Numbered from the stretch's first letter, positions 8,877-19,418 are shown. The stretch: DNA of 64,000 nucleotides from Psychrobacter sp. 1044 (GCF_904846525.1 NZ_CAJHAZ010000016.1:1-64000), one strand, 5' to 3'. Made by a program: numbers and translations. The notes: generated by a model not told the origin, from the sequence alone.

Positions 8877-8967
8877 TGGCGGTGAAGGAGGGATTCGAAC
8901 CCTCGATACGCTATTAACGCATACACACTTTCCAGGCGTGCGGTTTCAGCCACTCACCCACTTCACC
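8877..8967 (-). tRNA. tRNA-Ser (anticodon GGA)
   Basis: On the minus strand GGTGAAG pairs with CTTCACC as the acceptor stem. The anticodon arm is CACGC, loop CTGGAAA, GTGTG, which gives anticodon GGA. A long variable arm (class II) and a GGTTCGAATCC T-arm follow. The 3' GCCA, including CCA, is encoded at 8877-8880. Confidence 0.95.
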
Positions 8968-8982
8968 GTTTTTAGACGGCTT

Positions 8983-9011
8983 AGTATAGCGGATACTGTC
9001 TAGAATGTCAC
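8983..9011 (-). promoter_or_regulatory. Sigma70-type promoter of tRNA-Ser
   Basis: On the minus strand GTGACA (9006-9011), a 17-bp spacer, and TATACT (8983-8988) lie just upstream of the tRNA 5' end. Both hexamers differ from consensus by one base. Confidence 0.6.
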
Positions 9012-9095
9012 GACTTGCACCTTATCTTTCTTTATTTACAAACGCCTGCTACGATAGCGTATACGTAATGACAAGCATAGATGGTTGAAAGTTAA

Positions 9096-9989
9096 ATGAT
9101 AAGTTTCGGTAGGCTCAATGCCCGTTTGAAAAACAGTATTACAATGACCGTGATGGCGGTGATCATAAGTATAACTTCAGCGCATGCTGATGACTTTACT
9201 CAGTGTAGCGAGTCTTTTTATGGCGGTGTCTATCCTGAGTTTATTAATACCAAGCTAAGCAACAAAACCCAAGCTTTATGCATGGATGGTTTTGCCGTTA
9301 TGTATTCTGGCGTATCGCGTACACCGCTTTGGTCGGCAGAATATTTGGATCGCAAGCGTTTACAACAAGCAAAAGAAATCGATCGTGAAGACAGCTTTCA
9401 TGAAGAAAGTAGGTTACCAAAATCCGCACGCGCCTCATTGTCCGACTATTCAGGCTCTGGCTATGATCGCGGGCACTTAGCACCCAATGCCGATATGGCG
9501 AATCGCAGTCAACAATATGATAGCTTTAGCCTTGCCAATATCGCCCCGCAGTCACCGCGCAACAATCGCTATATCTGGCGTAATATTGAATCAGCCACTC
9601 GCTATTTGACCCAGCAATATGGAGAGGTTTATAGCATTACAGGGGTAGCATTTACTGGCAAAACAACCAAGCAATTGGCAGATCGTGTACTGGTGCCCAG
9701 CCATTTTTTTAAAGCCGTCTACATACCAGCGATTAATCAAGCAGGGGTCTATTATGCACCCAATGATGAGTCAGAACGCATAGAGGTTATTAGTGTTGAT
9801 GAACTCTCGACCAGAATTGGTATCGATGTGCTGCCCGTCTTGGATGCCAAAACCAAAACACAGGCATTTGATCTGCCATTAAAGGCGGGTGAAAGCTCCG
9901 AGTTGCCCGATGAGCCAACAGAAGAGCCGGCTTGGATGCTGTTTGTTTGGGCGATTCTTGAGTGGGTAATCGCCCAATTGCAAGCATAA
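9096..9989 (+). CDS. Secreted DNA/RNA non-specific endonuclease (DRGH nuclease)
   Basis: 297 residues. A hydrophobic N-terminal signal (TMTVMAVIISITSAHA) with likely cleavage near residue 31 points to export. The catalytic DRGH motif is at 124-127 (GYDRGHLAPNADM), with the metal-binding Asn region NIAPQSPRNNRYIWRNIE downstream, as in Serratia nuclease and NucA. The extreme C-terminus (AWMLFVWAILEWVIAQLQA) is hydrophobic and could anchor the protein in the membrane, which is uncommon for this family. Likely roles are extracellular nucleic-acid scavenging or turnover. It stands alone, after the tRNA. Confidence 0.92.
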   Translation: MISFGRLNARLKNSITMTVMAVIISITSAHADDFTQCSESFYGGVYPEFINTKLSNKTQALCMDGFAVMYSGVSRTPLWSAEYLDRKRLQQAKEIDREDSFHEESRLPKSARASLSDYSGSGYDRGHLAPNADMANRSQQYDSFSLANIAPQSPRNNRYIWRNIESATRYLTQQYGEVYSITGVAFTGKTTKQLADRVLVPSHFFKAVYIPAINQAGVYYAPNDESERIEVISVDELSTRIGIDVLPVLDAKTKTQAFDLPLKAGESSELPDEPTEEPAWMLFVWAILEWVIAQLQA

Positions 9990-10076
9990 TGCCTTTATGA
10001 CACGAGTCTATATATAATAAAAGGTACAAAAAATCCAAAAATTACGCAAGATATTGTTAATAAAAAGGAGAATCAA

Positions 10077-10340
10077 ATGATTGATCCATTTGCCAATGAC
10101 CACCAAAGTATGCAAATCGGTGAGCTTATCATCGAAAACCAAACAGATAAAATTATTATCTATGGCGATATTGATTTGACTCTTGATGCTACTGGATATG
10201 AGCAAGCGCAACAGTTACATGAACTAACAAGCAAGATTCTTCAGGCATTTGTAAATGATGCTATTTACAATAATAGTCAGCATAAGTCAAAAGAAAAAGA
10301 TGACCGGTTGGATAAAAATATTGACAATCCTTTTTTGTAA
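10077..10340 (+). CDS. Hypothetical small acidic protein (87 aa)
   Basis: Starts at an ATG with a strong AAAGGAG seven to eight bases upstream, which supports a real gene. The sequence begins MIDPFANDHQSMQIGELIIE and has a short strand-rich segment (KIIIYGDIDLTLDATG) followed by a helix and a charged tail (KSKEKDDRLDKN). There is no signal peptide or membrane segment. I do not recognise the family. The strand then helix pattern could suit a small binding or antitoxin-like fold, but no partner gene is adjacent. Confidence 0.6.
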   Translation: MIDPFANDHQSMQIGELIIENQTDKIIIYGDIDLTLDATGYEQAQQLHELTSKILQAFVNDAIYNNSQHKSKEKDDRLDKNIDNPFL

Positions 10341-10597
10341 CTATTTGATATAGTTCAATTTTTATAGAAATAATAAACTATAAAAAAATTACTAGGCAAA
10401 AGCTTAAAATTGCTTATAATGAGTCAAGACATCGCTTATGTCGTATAAAATTTTGATGAGCAGTTTTTTTAGATGCGCTAATCACTTCCAAAGAGTAGAA
10501 AGTCGCATAGCTGTTAATAGGGATTTTAGCGAAGGATAAGCCTAGGAGATCAGAAACATAACGTTTCGAGTAATCATTGTATGAAGGGAATCAGTCT

Positions 10598-10981
10598 ATG
10601 AAATTATTTACCAAAACCACTCTAGCTGTTGCAGGTATCAGTTTAGCAAGCATGGCATTCGCCGCTGATCCTTTGGCCAATACCACGTGGCAGACATTTG
10701 ATGAGGGTAAGCCAAAAGGTACCGTAAAGATTACTGAGTCAAACGGTGTACTAACAGGTACGCTTATCGCTACTAACTCAGCCAAAGGCAAAAAGCACGT
10801 TGGTACGACCATTATTAAAGGTTTAAAGTCTGATGGTGGTGGCAAATATAGTGGTGGTACGATCACTGATCCTGAAAAAGGCAAAGACTATCGTATGACC
10901 GCAAACTTGAGTGGCAACACCTTAAATCTAAAAGGTTATATCGGTCCATTCTCACGCAGTCAAACGTGGAAAAAGAAATAA
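10598..10981 (+). CDS. DUF2147-family exported protein
   Basis: 127 residues. Signal peptide MKLFTKTTLAVAGISLASMAFA, then the DUF2147 core: WQTFDEGKPKGTVKI, GGGKYSGGTITDPEKGKDY, and the C-terminal LKGYIGPFSRSQTWKK. The family forms a small lipocalin-like beta barrel of unknown function in the periplasm. The ATG at 10598 is chosen over an in-frame TTG at 10577 because GAAGGGA is well spaced before it and the signal peptide then starts correctly. Monocistronic, ending at a bidirectional terminator. Confidence 0.88.
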   Translation: MKLFTKTTLAVAGISLASMAFAADPLANTTWQTFDEGKPKGTVKITESNGVLTGTLIATNSAKGKKHVGTTIIKGLKSDGGGKYSGGTITDPEKGKDYRMTANLSGNTLNLKGYIGPFSRSQTWKKK

Positions 10982-11023
10982 ACCTATCGTTTATTTTTAA
11001 CATTAGACCTAATATTTATAAAT

Positions 11024-11064
11024 AAAAATCCCGCAATACCTTTTGGTAATGCGGGATTTTTAGT
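11024..11064. terminator. Bidirectional rho-independent terminator
   Basis: AAATCCCGCAATACC, a short TTTT loop, then GGTAATGCGGGATTTTT. The stem has A-runs and T-runs on both sides, so it can serve the DUF2147 gene (plus) and amtB (minus). Confidence 0.88.
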
Positions 11065-11092
11065 ACATATATTTTAATATTGGCTTCAGAGC

Positions 11093-12355
11093 TTATCTCA
11101 CAAATTCTGGATATGCTTCCATACCACACTCTGCTATATCCGCACCTTCATACTCATCTTCTTCAGAGATACGCAGACCAATCACTAATTTGATAACTGC
11201 CCAAGTGATTAAGCTGGCGATGAATACCCAAGTAAAGATAGTGGCTGCACCAGCAATCTGACCTACGAACGATGCTGCTGGGTTGGTAATTGGTACGATA
11301 AGTAGACCGAACAGACCGACTACACCATGAACTGAGATAGCACCCACTGGATCATCTATTTTTATTTTATCCAATGCTAAGATAGATAGCACAACGATAA
11401 CGCCAGCGATCAAACCAAACAGTGTTGCTTGCAATGCAGATGGGGTTGAGGGTTCTGCTGTGATAGCGACTAATCCTGCGAGTGCACCATTTAAGAGCAT
11501 GGTTAAGTCAGCTTTGCCAAAGATGATGCGTGCTATTATTAAAGCACCAATTGCACCGCCTGCCGCTGCTGCATTGGTATTCAAAAACACCATAGCAACC
11601 GAGTTAGCACTGGCAATATCACCCAGTTTTAGCACCGAGCCGCCATTAAAACCGAACCAACCCATCCAGAGAATAAGTGTTCCAAGCGCTGCCAGTGGTA
11701 AGTTAGCACCTGGAATGGCGCGTATTTCACCATTAGGGCCATACTTGCCTTTACGTGCACCTAATAGTAATACCCCTGCTAATGCAGCCGCAGCACCCGC
11801 CATATGGACGATACCAGAACCTGCAAAATCAGAAAAACCCATGTCGCCTAAATTGAACATACCAAATACATCATTGCCACCCCACGTCCAGCTACCCTCT
11901 AATGGATAAATGACACCAGTCATCACCACAGCAAATAATAAGAACGACCACAGCTTCATGCGCTCAGCCACCGCTCCTGAAACGATCGACATACAGGTTG
12001 CAACAAACACCACTTGGAAGAAAAAATCAGATGCAGCGGAATAAACAGAATCACCGTCAAAGCCGTTTTCAGCGGAGGCTGCTAAGGCATCTGCTACCAG
12101 CGTTTCATTACCCGCGATACCGCTCAAGAATAGGTTGCCACCATACATAATGGCATAGCCGCATATCATGTACATGGTACAAGCGGTGGCAAAAAGTGCG
12201 ATATTTTTGGTTAAAATCTCAACGGTGTTTTTTGAGCGGACGAGTCCAGCTTCTAACATGGTGAAGCCTGCTGCCATCCACATGACGAGCGCCCCGCACA
12301 TTAAAAAGTAAAACGTGTCAAGTGCGTACTGGAGCTCGAAGATTTGATTTTGCAT
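11093..12355 (-). CDS. amtB: Ammonium transporter AmtB
   Basis: 420 residues with about eleven membrane segments. The pore twin histidines are seen in GSGIVHMAG and ISVHGVVGLFG. The N-terminal segment MWMAAGFTMLEAGLVRSKNT is the Amt signature. It carries NH3/NH4+ across the inner membrane and is normally gated by the PII protein encoded just upstream. AAGGGGGA precedes the ATG. It follows glnK by 75 bp on the same strand, the usual glnK-amtB operon, so nitrogen-limitation control is expected. Confidence 0.95.
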   Translation of the reverse strand: MQNQIFELQYALDTFYFLMCGALVMWMAAGFTMLEAGLVRSKNTVEILTKNIALFATACTMYMICGYAIMYGGNLFLSGIAGNETLVADALAASAENGFDGDSVYSAASDFFFQVVFVATCMSIVSGAVAERMKLWSFLLFAVVMTGVIYPLEGSWTWGGNDVFGMFNLGDMGFSDFAGSGIVHMAGAAAALAGVLLLGARKGKYGPNGEIRAIPGANLPLAALGTLILWMGWFGFNGGSVLKLGDIASANSVAMVFLNTNAAAAGGAIGALIIARIIFGKADLTMLLNGALAGLVAITAEPSTPSALQATLFGLIAGVIVVLSILALDKIKIDDPVGAISVHGVVGLFGLLIVPITNPAASFVGQIAGAATIFTWVFIASLITWAVIKLVIGLRISEEDEYEGADIAECGMEAYPEFVR

Positions 12356-12430
12356 GTTAATTCCCCCTTGAATTGATGCAATACAGCTATCGGTATGATC
12401 TATAAATCTGTGTCTATATGGCCTTGCGCG

Positions 12431-12869
<439 letters not shown>

Positions 12870-13224
12870 TTTACTCAAGGGGGATAGGTAAGATTGGATT
12901 TGTTTGTTCAAAAACAGCCATAGTTATGGCAAAAAATACTGGTTATGCTGCAATGGTATAAACCACCGTTATGAGCATAGAGAATGCGAATTAACCTTTA
13001 GCGTTGAACTGACGAAAACTTTATTATAACCAACTTTTTAGGTGCTTGGGGAGACCATCCATCTATTTCCTGTGATGATTTGCTAACCTAGTTTGGTATA
13101 TGAAACGAATCACTTGAGGAGAAAGTAGGGAAAATTGTGTGATACGGTAAGCGGCAGAGCTTAACATGGATGTATAGGCTCTGCGCTCAAAGAGAGAGGA
13201 GTGGCTGTGTAGATCGGCTAAAGC
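12870..13224. other. Intergenic region between glnK and the Usp gene
   Basis: Upstream of glnK and downstream of the minus-strand stress-protein gene. An inverted repeat GCAGAGC/GCTCTGC at about 13154-13183 may end the stress-protein transcript, but it has no T-run. I see no gene here. Confidence 0.4.
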
Positions 13225-14079
13225 CTATACCTTTGGGAAGAGTAGGTAGGGGGTTTTGGTGCTACCGAGCAGCTTTTTTGTGTCGCTACCTTTTAGAAGT
13301 TCACGCAGACGAGATTGGCCAAAGGCACCGGTCATCAGCATACCGATATCATTTTCATTTTGATAATAATTCAAAGCCGAAGTGACATCACGGCAATCCA
13401 GCAATGCTTTTTTAGACTTGATGCCTGCTTGTTTGAGCCGCGCATAAGCTTCACGTAGCGCATCGCAATTTTCAGAGTTTTCTTTACCGACCATCACGAT
13501 ATGAACGGTTAATGCGCGAACCAGTGAGGTTTTGCAGAGCCAATTGAGCAATTTATGAGATGTTGGACTGTTGTCAAAAGCAAATAACGCGGTCGTAGGG
13601 GGCAAAAATGGTGCATGAGTCACCAAAATGGGGCAGTGACTGACTCTAATCAACTGGCTCAATGTCGATTTGCAGGTGACATTGTGACCTATAACGATCA
13701 ATTGTGCTTTGTCATCGACGTAATCGATACTTTCATTGAGGTGTTCATGGCGATGCAGGGTATAGGTTTTTAGTTTTTGTCGCTGCTGTTCGCAATAGGT
13801 GGTGGCTTGATGAAGCAAAAGCTTGCCTTGGGCTTTTAGCTCACAATTACTCAAGTGCTCCTTTGTGGTGAATTGCTCAAGCAGCATGTTTTCATCATCG
13901 ATATTCAGACAGCCTGAATAATTCACAGCAGCTTTTTGTTGTAAGCTCGGTACTGAGTGCAACAGTCCAACAGGTGCTTGTAGACGAGTCGCGGCCCACA
14001 TGCTGGCTTCTAACACTGCTTGCACGTGGTCTGGGCAGTCCAAGCAGGCAATCACACTATCTGGTTTCAAATTACTCAT
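13225..14079 (-). CDS. Universal stress protein (UspA family, tandem-domain)
   Basis: 284 residues, about twice a single Usp domain. The first half starts SVIACLDCPDHVQAVLEASMWAA and ends with LIVIGHN. The second half has ALFAFDNSPTSHKLLNWLC, IGMLMTGAFGQSRLRELLKGS and a final LLFPKV. The second domain carries the GxxGxS-like nucleotide-binding segment (GAFGQSRLRELLKGS). Cytoplasmic. It follows the SulP transporter gene on the same strand by about 170 bp, a pairing common in proteobacteria. Role: stress survival or regulation of the transporter (inference). Confidence 0.85.
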   Translation of the reverse strand: MSNLKPDSVIACLDCPDHVQAVLEASMWAATRLQAPVGLLHSVPSLQQKAAVNYSGCLNIDDENMLLEQFTTKEHLSNCELKAQGKLLLHQATTYCEQQRQKLKTYTLHRHEHLNESIDYVDDKAQLIVIGHNVTCKSTLSQLIRVSHCPILVTHAPFLPPTTALFAFDNSPTSHKLLNWLCKTSLVRALTVHIVMVGKENSENCDALREAYARLKQAGIKSKKALLDCRDVTSALNYYQNENDIGMLMTGAFGQSRLRELLKGSDTKKLLGSTKTPYLLFPKV

Positions 14080-14123
14080 AAGACCACCACATTATTCCAA
14101 TATTAAAAAGACAGAATAAAAAG

Positions 14124-14189
14124 ACAGCTGCTTGGCTCAAGGGTGGGGCGATAATGCTTATGCCCAACCCTTTGCACCAATGCAGCTGT
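14124..14189 (-). terminator. Long two-part hairpin between sulP and usp
   Basis: The outer arms ACAGCTGC and GCAGCTGT are perfect. The inner arms AGGGTGGGGC and GCCCAACCCT pair with one mismatch. On the minus strand the outer stem is followed by TTTTTATT, so it can terminate or attenuate readthrough from the SulP gene into the Usp gene. Confidence 0.6.
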
Positions 14190-14253
14190 TTATTCAACTG
14201 TCTATTTATGAGCGGTTAATCAATATTAGCTCAATAAATAGACGTGGCTTTGT

Positions 14254-15753
14254 TTAATCCAATAAGCCAATATCTCGGCGATCGTGGATAGAGAAGCGAT
14301 CAATCAGGGTTCGGCTCGCATTATTGAGTCCCACCACTTTGACATCAATGCCCTCACGTTGCAAGCGCATGACCAGTTTGTCCAAGGTGTCTACGGCACT
14401 GACATCCCAAAAATGCGCTTGACTGACATCAATTTGAATACTGTCCAAAGCTTCTTTGGTATCGAAGCTGTTTAAGAACTGGGTCGTAGAAGCAAAGAAT
14501 ACTTGTCCTTGCACATAATAATAACGGGTATTAGTACTCTCATCATACTCACTAAATACCGTTAAGAATTGACCAATTTTATTGGCAAACGCCAGCGCCG
14601 ATAGCAGCACACCCACGCCCACGCCATAAGCTAGGTTGTGCGTAAATACTGTGGTCAAAACAGTCGCTAGCATGACAATATTAAATGACATCGGATGCGT
14701 TTTAAATTCGCGAATAGACTGCCAGTTAAAAGTACCAATAGAGACCATAATCATCACAGCGACCAGTGCCGCCATTGGAATTTGACTGACCCATTCACTT
14801 AAGAACACTACCATAATGAGCAGTACGATACCTGCCATCAAAGTGGACAGCCGCGTACGTCCGCCAGATTTGACGTTGATCATAGATTGACCAATCATGG
14901 CACAGCCTGCCATGCCACCGAAGAAACCTGATACGACGTTGGCAATCCCTTGACCGCGACACTCGCGGTTTTTATCGCTTGGCGTATCTGTCAAATCATC
15001 GACGATAGTCGCTGTCATCATCGATTCTAATAAACCAACGATGGCAAGTGCGATAGAGTAAGGCGCGATGATCAGTAAAGTATTTAGGTTCAATGGAATG
15101 TCAGGTAATAAGAACATCGGTAATGAGTCAGGCAAATCGCCCATACTGCCGACATTACGAATATCAAGATTCATATACATGGCAACAGCAGTCAAACCAA
15201 CGATACAGATCAGCGGTGACGGAATCACGCGACCGATTTTAGGAATCAGCGGAAACAAGTAGATAATCGCTAAGCCCGCCGCTGTCATGATATAAACCGT
15301 CATGCCAACGCGTTCAGTCATTGGGTTAAGCTCAGGCAGCTGGGCGGCAAAGATCAATATCGCGAGCGCATTGACGAAGCCAATGACTACCGAGCGCGAC
15401 ACAAAGCGCATCAAATTGCCAAGCTTTAGGATACCCATTACAATCTGAATCCCACCGCACAATAAGGTGGCAGCTAGCAAATACTGCAAACCATGCTCGG
15501 CGACTAAGTCAACCATCACCAGTGCCATCGCCCCAGTTGCTGCCGAAATCATGCCTGGACGACCACCGACGAAACTGATCACGACCGCGATACAAAATGA
15601 GGCATACAAGCCGACTTTTGGATCAACACCCGCGATAATAGAAAAGGCAATGGCTTCAGGAATCAGCGCTAGTGCAACAACCAAACCGGATAAAACGTCG
15701 CCGCGAACATTGGAAAACCACTCGTTACGTAAGTTATCAATAAAAGATGTCAT
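14254..15753 (-). CDS. SulP-family inorganic anion transporter with STAS domain
   Basis: 499 residues from [20 protein letters not shown]. The transmembrane domain covers about residues 20-390 and begins with the SulP segment [33 protein letters not shown]. The C-terminal STAS domain (about 400-490) shows [23 protein letters not shown]. It likely takes up sulfate, bicarbonate or a related anion; the sequence alone does not decide. Na+/bicarbonate carriers of the BicA type belong to the same family. The start at 15753 has no strong ribosome site; an in-frame TTG at 15780 is possible. Confidence 0.9.
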   Translation of the reverse strand: MTSFIDNLRNEWFSNVRGDVLSGLVVALALIPEAIAFSIIAGVDPKVGLYASFCIAVVISFVGGRPGMISAATGAMALVMVDLVAEHGLQYLLAATLLCGGIQIVMGILKLGNLMRFVSRSVVIGFVNALAILIFAAQLPELNPMTERVGMTVYIMTAAGLAIIYLFPLIPKIGRVIPSPLICIVGLTAVAMYMNLDIRNVGSMGDLPDSLPMFLLPDIPLNLNTLLIIAPYSIALAIVGLLESMMTATIVDDLTDTPSDKNRECRGQGIANVVSGFFGGMAGCAMIGQSMINVKSGGRTRLSTLMAGIVLLIMVVFLSEWVSQIPMAALVAVMIMVSIGTFNWQSIREFKTHPMSFNIVMLATVLTTVFTHNLAYGVGVGVLLSALAFANKIGQFLTVFSEYDESTNTRYYYVQGQVFFASTTQFLNSFDTKEALDSIQIDVSQAHFWDVSAVDTLDKLVMRLQREGIDVKVVGLNNASRTLIDRFSIHDRRDIGLLD

Positions 15754-16415
15754 AAGTAAACTGCATAGGGTTAGAGGCAAAAAAAGTAATCATTACTCAT
15801 TCATAAAATGATCGCATCGCTATAAAAGTAGCTATTCATCTTTCTTTTACGGCAACATGTGCTGTGTCATATTGCAGTATTGAATTATTAAAGGTCAGTA
15901 ATAAGTAGGTCTACTGATTTACTTACTGGTATCGCTAATACGCTCACCAATAATTGATACGATGATAAATTCAGTGAGACTACCTAAAAAAAATAGTTAA
16001 AATAAGGTGCTTAAAGCAGGGCGTTTATAAGAGCACCTACAATAACGAATAGCGTCAGCAATGATATGCTGCGGTAGAGGGTAATAAATAATCTATCAAA
16101 TAAAAATAGCCGCTCGACATGACCAATCTATAGTAGTAACTTTGCCAAACAGAAGTGACAATAGCGTGCTAACTGTGACAACATGCTAAACTAAAATGCT
16201 TGGGTAAATACCCAGTCACTTATAGATTAAGGCAACTATTATAGCATTAGCCACTTAATATAAAAACAGGCGCATAATAGCACATCGTCATAAAAAACCA
16301 GTACCGAAATCTGAACGATACCGTTATGATGCGTCTCATCTTGACGGCATCATTTTGCTTCTTTATATATAGGTTTGTTTGATGCCATTTTGCTCGTCCA
16401 ACAGAAGGAATAAAT
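15754..16415. other. Long divergent intergenic region
   Basis: Lies between the divergent sulP and murD genes. AT-rich, with no convincing gene, RNA or repeat on either strand. AGAAGGAA, the murD ribosome site, is at its right edge. Confidence 0.5.
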
Positions 16416-17852
16416 ATGACCACCAACACTGCAACAGATGCCTTACTTCACAAAGGCAGTGGTCTACAAGTCGTGGTCGGTTTGGGACAATCTGGATTAT
16501 CAGTTGCGCGCTATTTGGCCAATCAAGGCTATCAGGTTGCTGTCACTGATGCTCAGGTGACACCTAGCTTAGCAGATCAACTACCCGCTGAGATTAGTAT
16601 TCGCCAATTTGGTGCGATTGACGCCGAGCTCTTGCAGCAAGCGGCACGTATTGTTATAAGCCCCGGTATCTCTCTTGCTACCGAAGCCGTCGCCGCTGCT
16701 CGCAAAGCGAATATTCCAGTGGTCAGCGATATTCAGCTATTTTGTGAGGCTTGTACCGTACCGATAGTGGCAATTACTGGCTCTAATGCCAAGAGCACCG
16801 TGACCACCTTGGTCGGGCAAATGGCCGCGGATGCTGGTGTCGATGTTGGTGTCGGCGGTAATATTGGCGTGCCAGCGCTGACCTTGCTTGATAATACTGA
16901 TATGGAACTGGCGGTACTTGAGCTGTCGAGCTTTCAGTTAGAGACGGTGACCAATTTGGGCGCGCAAGTGGCGACGGTTCTGAATATGTCACCTGACCAT
17001 CTAGATCGCCACGGTGATATGCTGGGCTACCATCAAGCCAAGCATCGTATCTTTCAGGGTGCTAAATCCGTGGTAATCAATCGCGAAGACGCATTGACGC
17101 GTCCGCTCGTGGCTGATAATTTGCCCAGAGTGAGTACCGGTATACATGCTCCTGATAAAGGTCAATATGGTCTTATTACTACTCCTGAAGGTCAGATTTA
17201 TCTTGCCCACGGTACAGAAAAACTACTGTCGGCAGATAAACTGTTGATTAAAGGTCGTCATAATCTGCTCAATGCACAGGCAGCCTTGGCGTTAGGCGAA
17301 CTTGCTGGTTTGCCATTGGGCAGTATGTTGAATACCTTACAGCAATTTACTGGACTTGAGCATCGTTGCCAGTATGTGGCAAATGCTGCAGACATTGATT
17401 ATTTCAATGATTCAAAAGGCACCAATATAGGCTCAACGATGGCAGCTATCGAAGGGCTGGGCGCAGTCTACGCACCAAAGGACGGTAAACTACTATTGAT
17501 TTTGGGTGGACAAGGTAAGGGTCAACAGTTTGGTGAATTGACGCCGTTTATCAATCAGTATGTTAGCCAAGTACTGTTTATTGGTGAAGATGCGCCCCTG
17601 ATTGAACAGCATCTGCGCGCAGCTAAGATAAGCGCCGATGTTGCGTTACATCAATGCCAAACTTTAGAAAATGCCTTTACAACCATTCAACAAGTCACGA
17701 CAAGCAGTCTATCGCAAGTGCAAGCGGTGCTATTGTCACCTGCTTGTGCCAGCTTTGATCAATATAGTGGCTACGCGGCTCGCGGTGAGCATTTCAGTCA
17801 GTTGGTTGGTCAATTAGCAACTGAGTCGTCAGATATGATGGTTACGGAATAA
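16416..17852 (+). CDS. murD: UDP-N-acetylmuramoyl-L-alanine:D-glutamate ligase
   Basis: 478 residues. Adds D-glutamate to UDP-MurNAc-L-Ala in the cytoplasmic stage of peptidoglycan synthesis. The N-terminal Rossmann-like domain has VVGLGQSGLSVARYL. The ATP P-loop is GSNAKST at 122-128 (E. coli has GSNGKST). LELSSFQLET, the Lys of YHQAKHRIF (the carbamylated position), NDSKGTNIGST and LLSPACASFDQY complete the Mur ligase pattern. AGAAGGAA precedes the ATG. ftsW follows on the same strand, a remnant of dcw-cluster order, but the rest of the cluster is absent here. Confidence 0.95.
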   Translation: MTTNTATDALLHKGSGLQVVVGLGQSGLSVARYLANQGYQVAVTDAQVTPSLADQLPAEISIRQFGAIDAELLQQAARIVISPGISLATEAVAAARKANIPVVSDIQLFCEACTVPIVAITGSNAKSTVTTLVGQMAADAGVDVGVGGNIGVPALTLLDNTDMELAVLELSSFQLETVTNLGAQVATVLNMSPDHLDRHGDMLGYHQAKHRIFQGAKSVVINREDALTRPLVADNLPRVSTGIHAPDKGQYGLITTPEGQIYLAHGTEKLLSADKLLIKGRHNLLNAQAALALGELAGLPLGSMLNTLQQFTGLEHRCQYVANAADIDYFNDSKGTNIGSTMAAIEGLGAVYAPKDGKLLLILGGQGKGQQFGELTPFINQYVSQVLFIGEDAPLIEQHLRAAKISADVALHQCQTLENAFTTIQQVTTSSLSQVQAVLLSPACASFDQYSGYAARGEHFSQLVGQLATESSDMMVTE

Positions 17853-18168
17853 AAGGTTTGATGATTTAAGCATTTGCATGATAAGTGCTTAGCGAATCTC
17901 AGCATTTAATAAAGAACTCAGTATTTAATAAAGAATAAGGGCAATGCAATAGGATTGCCCTGAATTGAATTTTACGACGCGCGCGCATTTTCTGTATAAA
18001 TGATTGTTTTGCTTATAGATTGCTGCTACTGTCAATCATAGCCAGTCAGCAACATGAATGGTCAGCTTATTTGCTTAGTAATCTGTCTGGTACTGTCTAT
18101 TTTCTATTTTTTAAACGGTGGCGTTTAATAGACGCCGTGTTTTTTCGTTCGTTAGTGTATATAAAATT
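17853..18168 (+). other. murD-ftsW intergenic region with hairpin
   Basis: Contains two near-identical 16-base runs (AGCATTTAATAAAGAA and AGTATTTAATAAAGAA, about 17900-17935) and a hairpin AGGGCAAT/ATTGCCCT at 17938-17961 without a long T-run. The hairpin could weaken readthrough from murD. No gene seen. Confidence 0.45.
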
Positions 18169-19365
18169 ATGGCGCTCTCTTCTCTTTTTCGTTCCTCGTC
18201 CCAATCGAAGCAAGTATCTGGCTCAGATGGTATTCTTTCTATGCCGTCAGCACGCGCCATTCTCCTATCGAGTGTTGGCTGTATGTTGGTGCTCAGTTTA
18301 TTGATGGTGGCTTCTGCTTCTATTCCTTTTGCGCTCAGTCGCGGCATGACAGAGCTGCACTTTTTCAAAAACCAGCTGCTGTATATGATGATCGGTTTGA
18401 CGGTCGCTACGGTTTCTTATTACAGCGTGTCTTTGCGAACACTATATAAGACTGAAACCCAATTTATCTTATTGGGTATCACTGGCATGCTGCTAGTGGC
18501 AACCCTATTTAGTACGCCTATTAACGGCTCCAAGCGTTGGCTGAACCTAGGGGTATTTAATTTTCAGGTGGCAGAGTTAGCCAAGTTGGTGATGATTGTC
18601 TTTGTCTCTGATTTTGTGGTGCGTCGCTCTTTTGAAGTTCGTAACGGCTTAGACGGTTTTTTGCGGATTATGTTGGTGGTGGCACTCATCACCATGCTGC
18701 TATTGTCACAGCCAGATTTTGGTTCTTTTGTCGTTATTTTAGGTACCATCTTTGCGATTTTCTATATCGCTGGTGCGCCTTACAAGCACTTTTTAGCACT
18801 GGGCGCGGCAGCCATTGGTGGTGCGGTCTTGATGGTGACGACAGCGCAGTACCGATTGGTACGTGTGATGTCATTTATGGATCCGTTTGATGATGTGCAA
18901 GACACGGATTATCAGCTGGCACGCAGTTTGATTGCCTTTGGTCGTGGACAATTTACAGGCGTTGGTTATGGTGAGAGCGTACAAAAACTGTCGCATTTGC
19001 CTGAGGCACATACTGATTTTCTATTAGCCATTACAGGTGAAGAGTTAGGCTTTGTTGGGGTTACTATGGTACTGGTGCTCGAAGCGCTGATTATCGGTAG
19101 CGCGATGCGTATCAGTTATAACGCGCTCAAACGTCGGCAGATGCGTATGAGTTATACCGCCTTTGGTATCGGTGTGGTGTTCATAGCGCAGACAATTATC
19201 AATGCAGCGATGAATATGGGCGCGATTCCAACCAAAGGATTGACCATGCCATTCTTCAGTTATGGCGGCTCTTCGATGTTGATTAGTTTGGTGATGGTTG
19301 CATTATTGCTAAAAATTTATAAAGAAAGCCCTGAAATCGAAAAAAGCCAATGCCGTTATTATTGA
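18169..19365 (+). CDS. ftsW: Cell-division protein FtsW, SEDS-family peptidoglycan glycosyltransferase
   Basis: About 398 residues from the ATG at 18169; a GTG at 18118 would add 17 residues and neither has a strong ribosome site. A cytoplasmic tail is followed by about ten membrane segments. SEDS signatures are present: NGSKRWLNLGVFNFQVAELAK, SQPDFGSFVVI, YQLARSLIAFGRGQFTG, LPEAHTDFLLAITGEELGF and KGLTMPFFSYGGSS. FtsW polymerises septal glycan with its partner PBP3. The position after murD supports FtsW rather than RodA. Confidence 0.93.
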   Translation: MALSSLFRSSSQSKQVSGSDGILSMPSARAILLSSVGCMLVLSLLMVASASIPFALSRGMTELHFFKNQLLYMMIGLTVATVSYYSVSLRTLYKTETQFILLGITGMLLVATLFSTPINGSKRWLNLGVFNFQVAELAKLVMIVFVSDFVVRRSFEVRNGLDGFLRIMLVVALITMLLLSQPDFGSFVVILGTIFAIFYIAGAPYKHFLALGAAAIGGAVLMVTTAQYRLVRVMSFMDPFDDVQDTDYQLARSLIAFGRGQFTGVGYGESVQKLSHLPEAHTDFLLAITGEELGFVGVTMVLVLEALIIGSAMRISYNALKRRQMRMSYTAFGIGVVFIAQTIINAAMNMGAIPTKGLTMPFFSYGGSSMLISLVMVALLLKIYKESPEIEKSQCRYY

Positions 19366-19418
19366 TAGATTGAGCATTAGTTATAGGCTCAATGCATCAT
19401 GACTGGCATTATCCAAAG

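Noticed and set aside
13154..13183. Terminator after the Usp gene
   Set aside because: Seven-bp stem with a long loop and no T-run; too weak to list as a terminator on its own.
15467..15811. 114-codon plus-strand frame opposite sulP
   Set aside because: Shadow of the SulP coding sequence, extending only slightly past its start.
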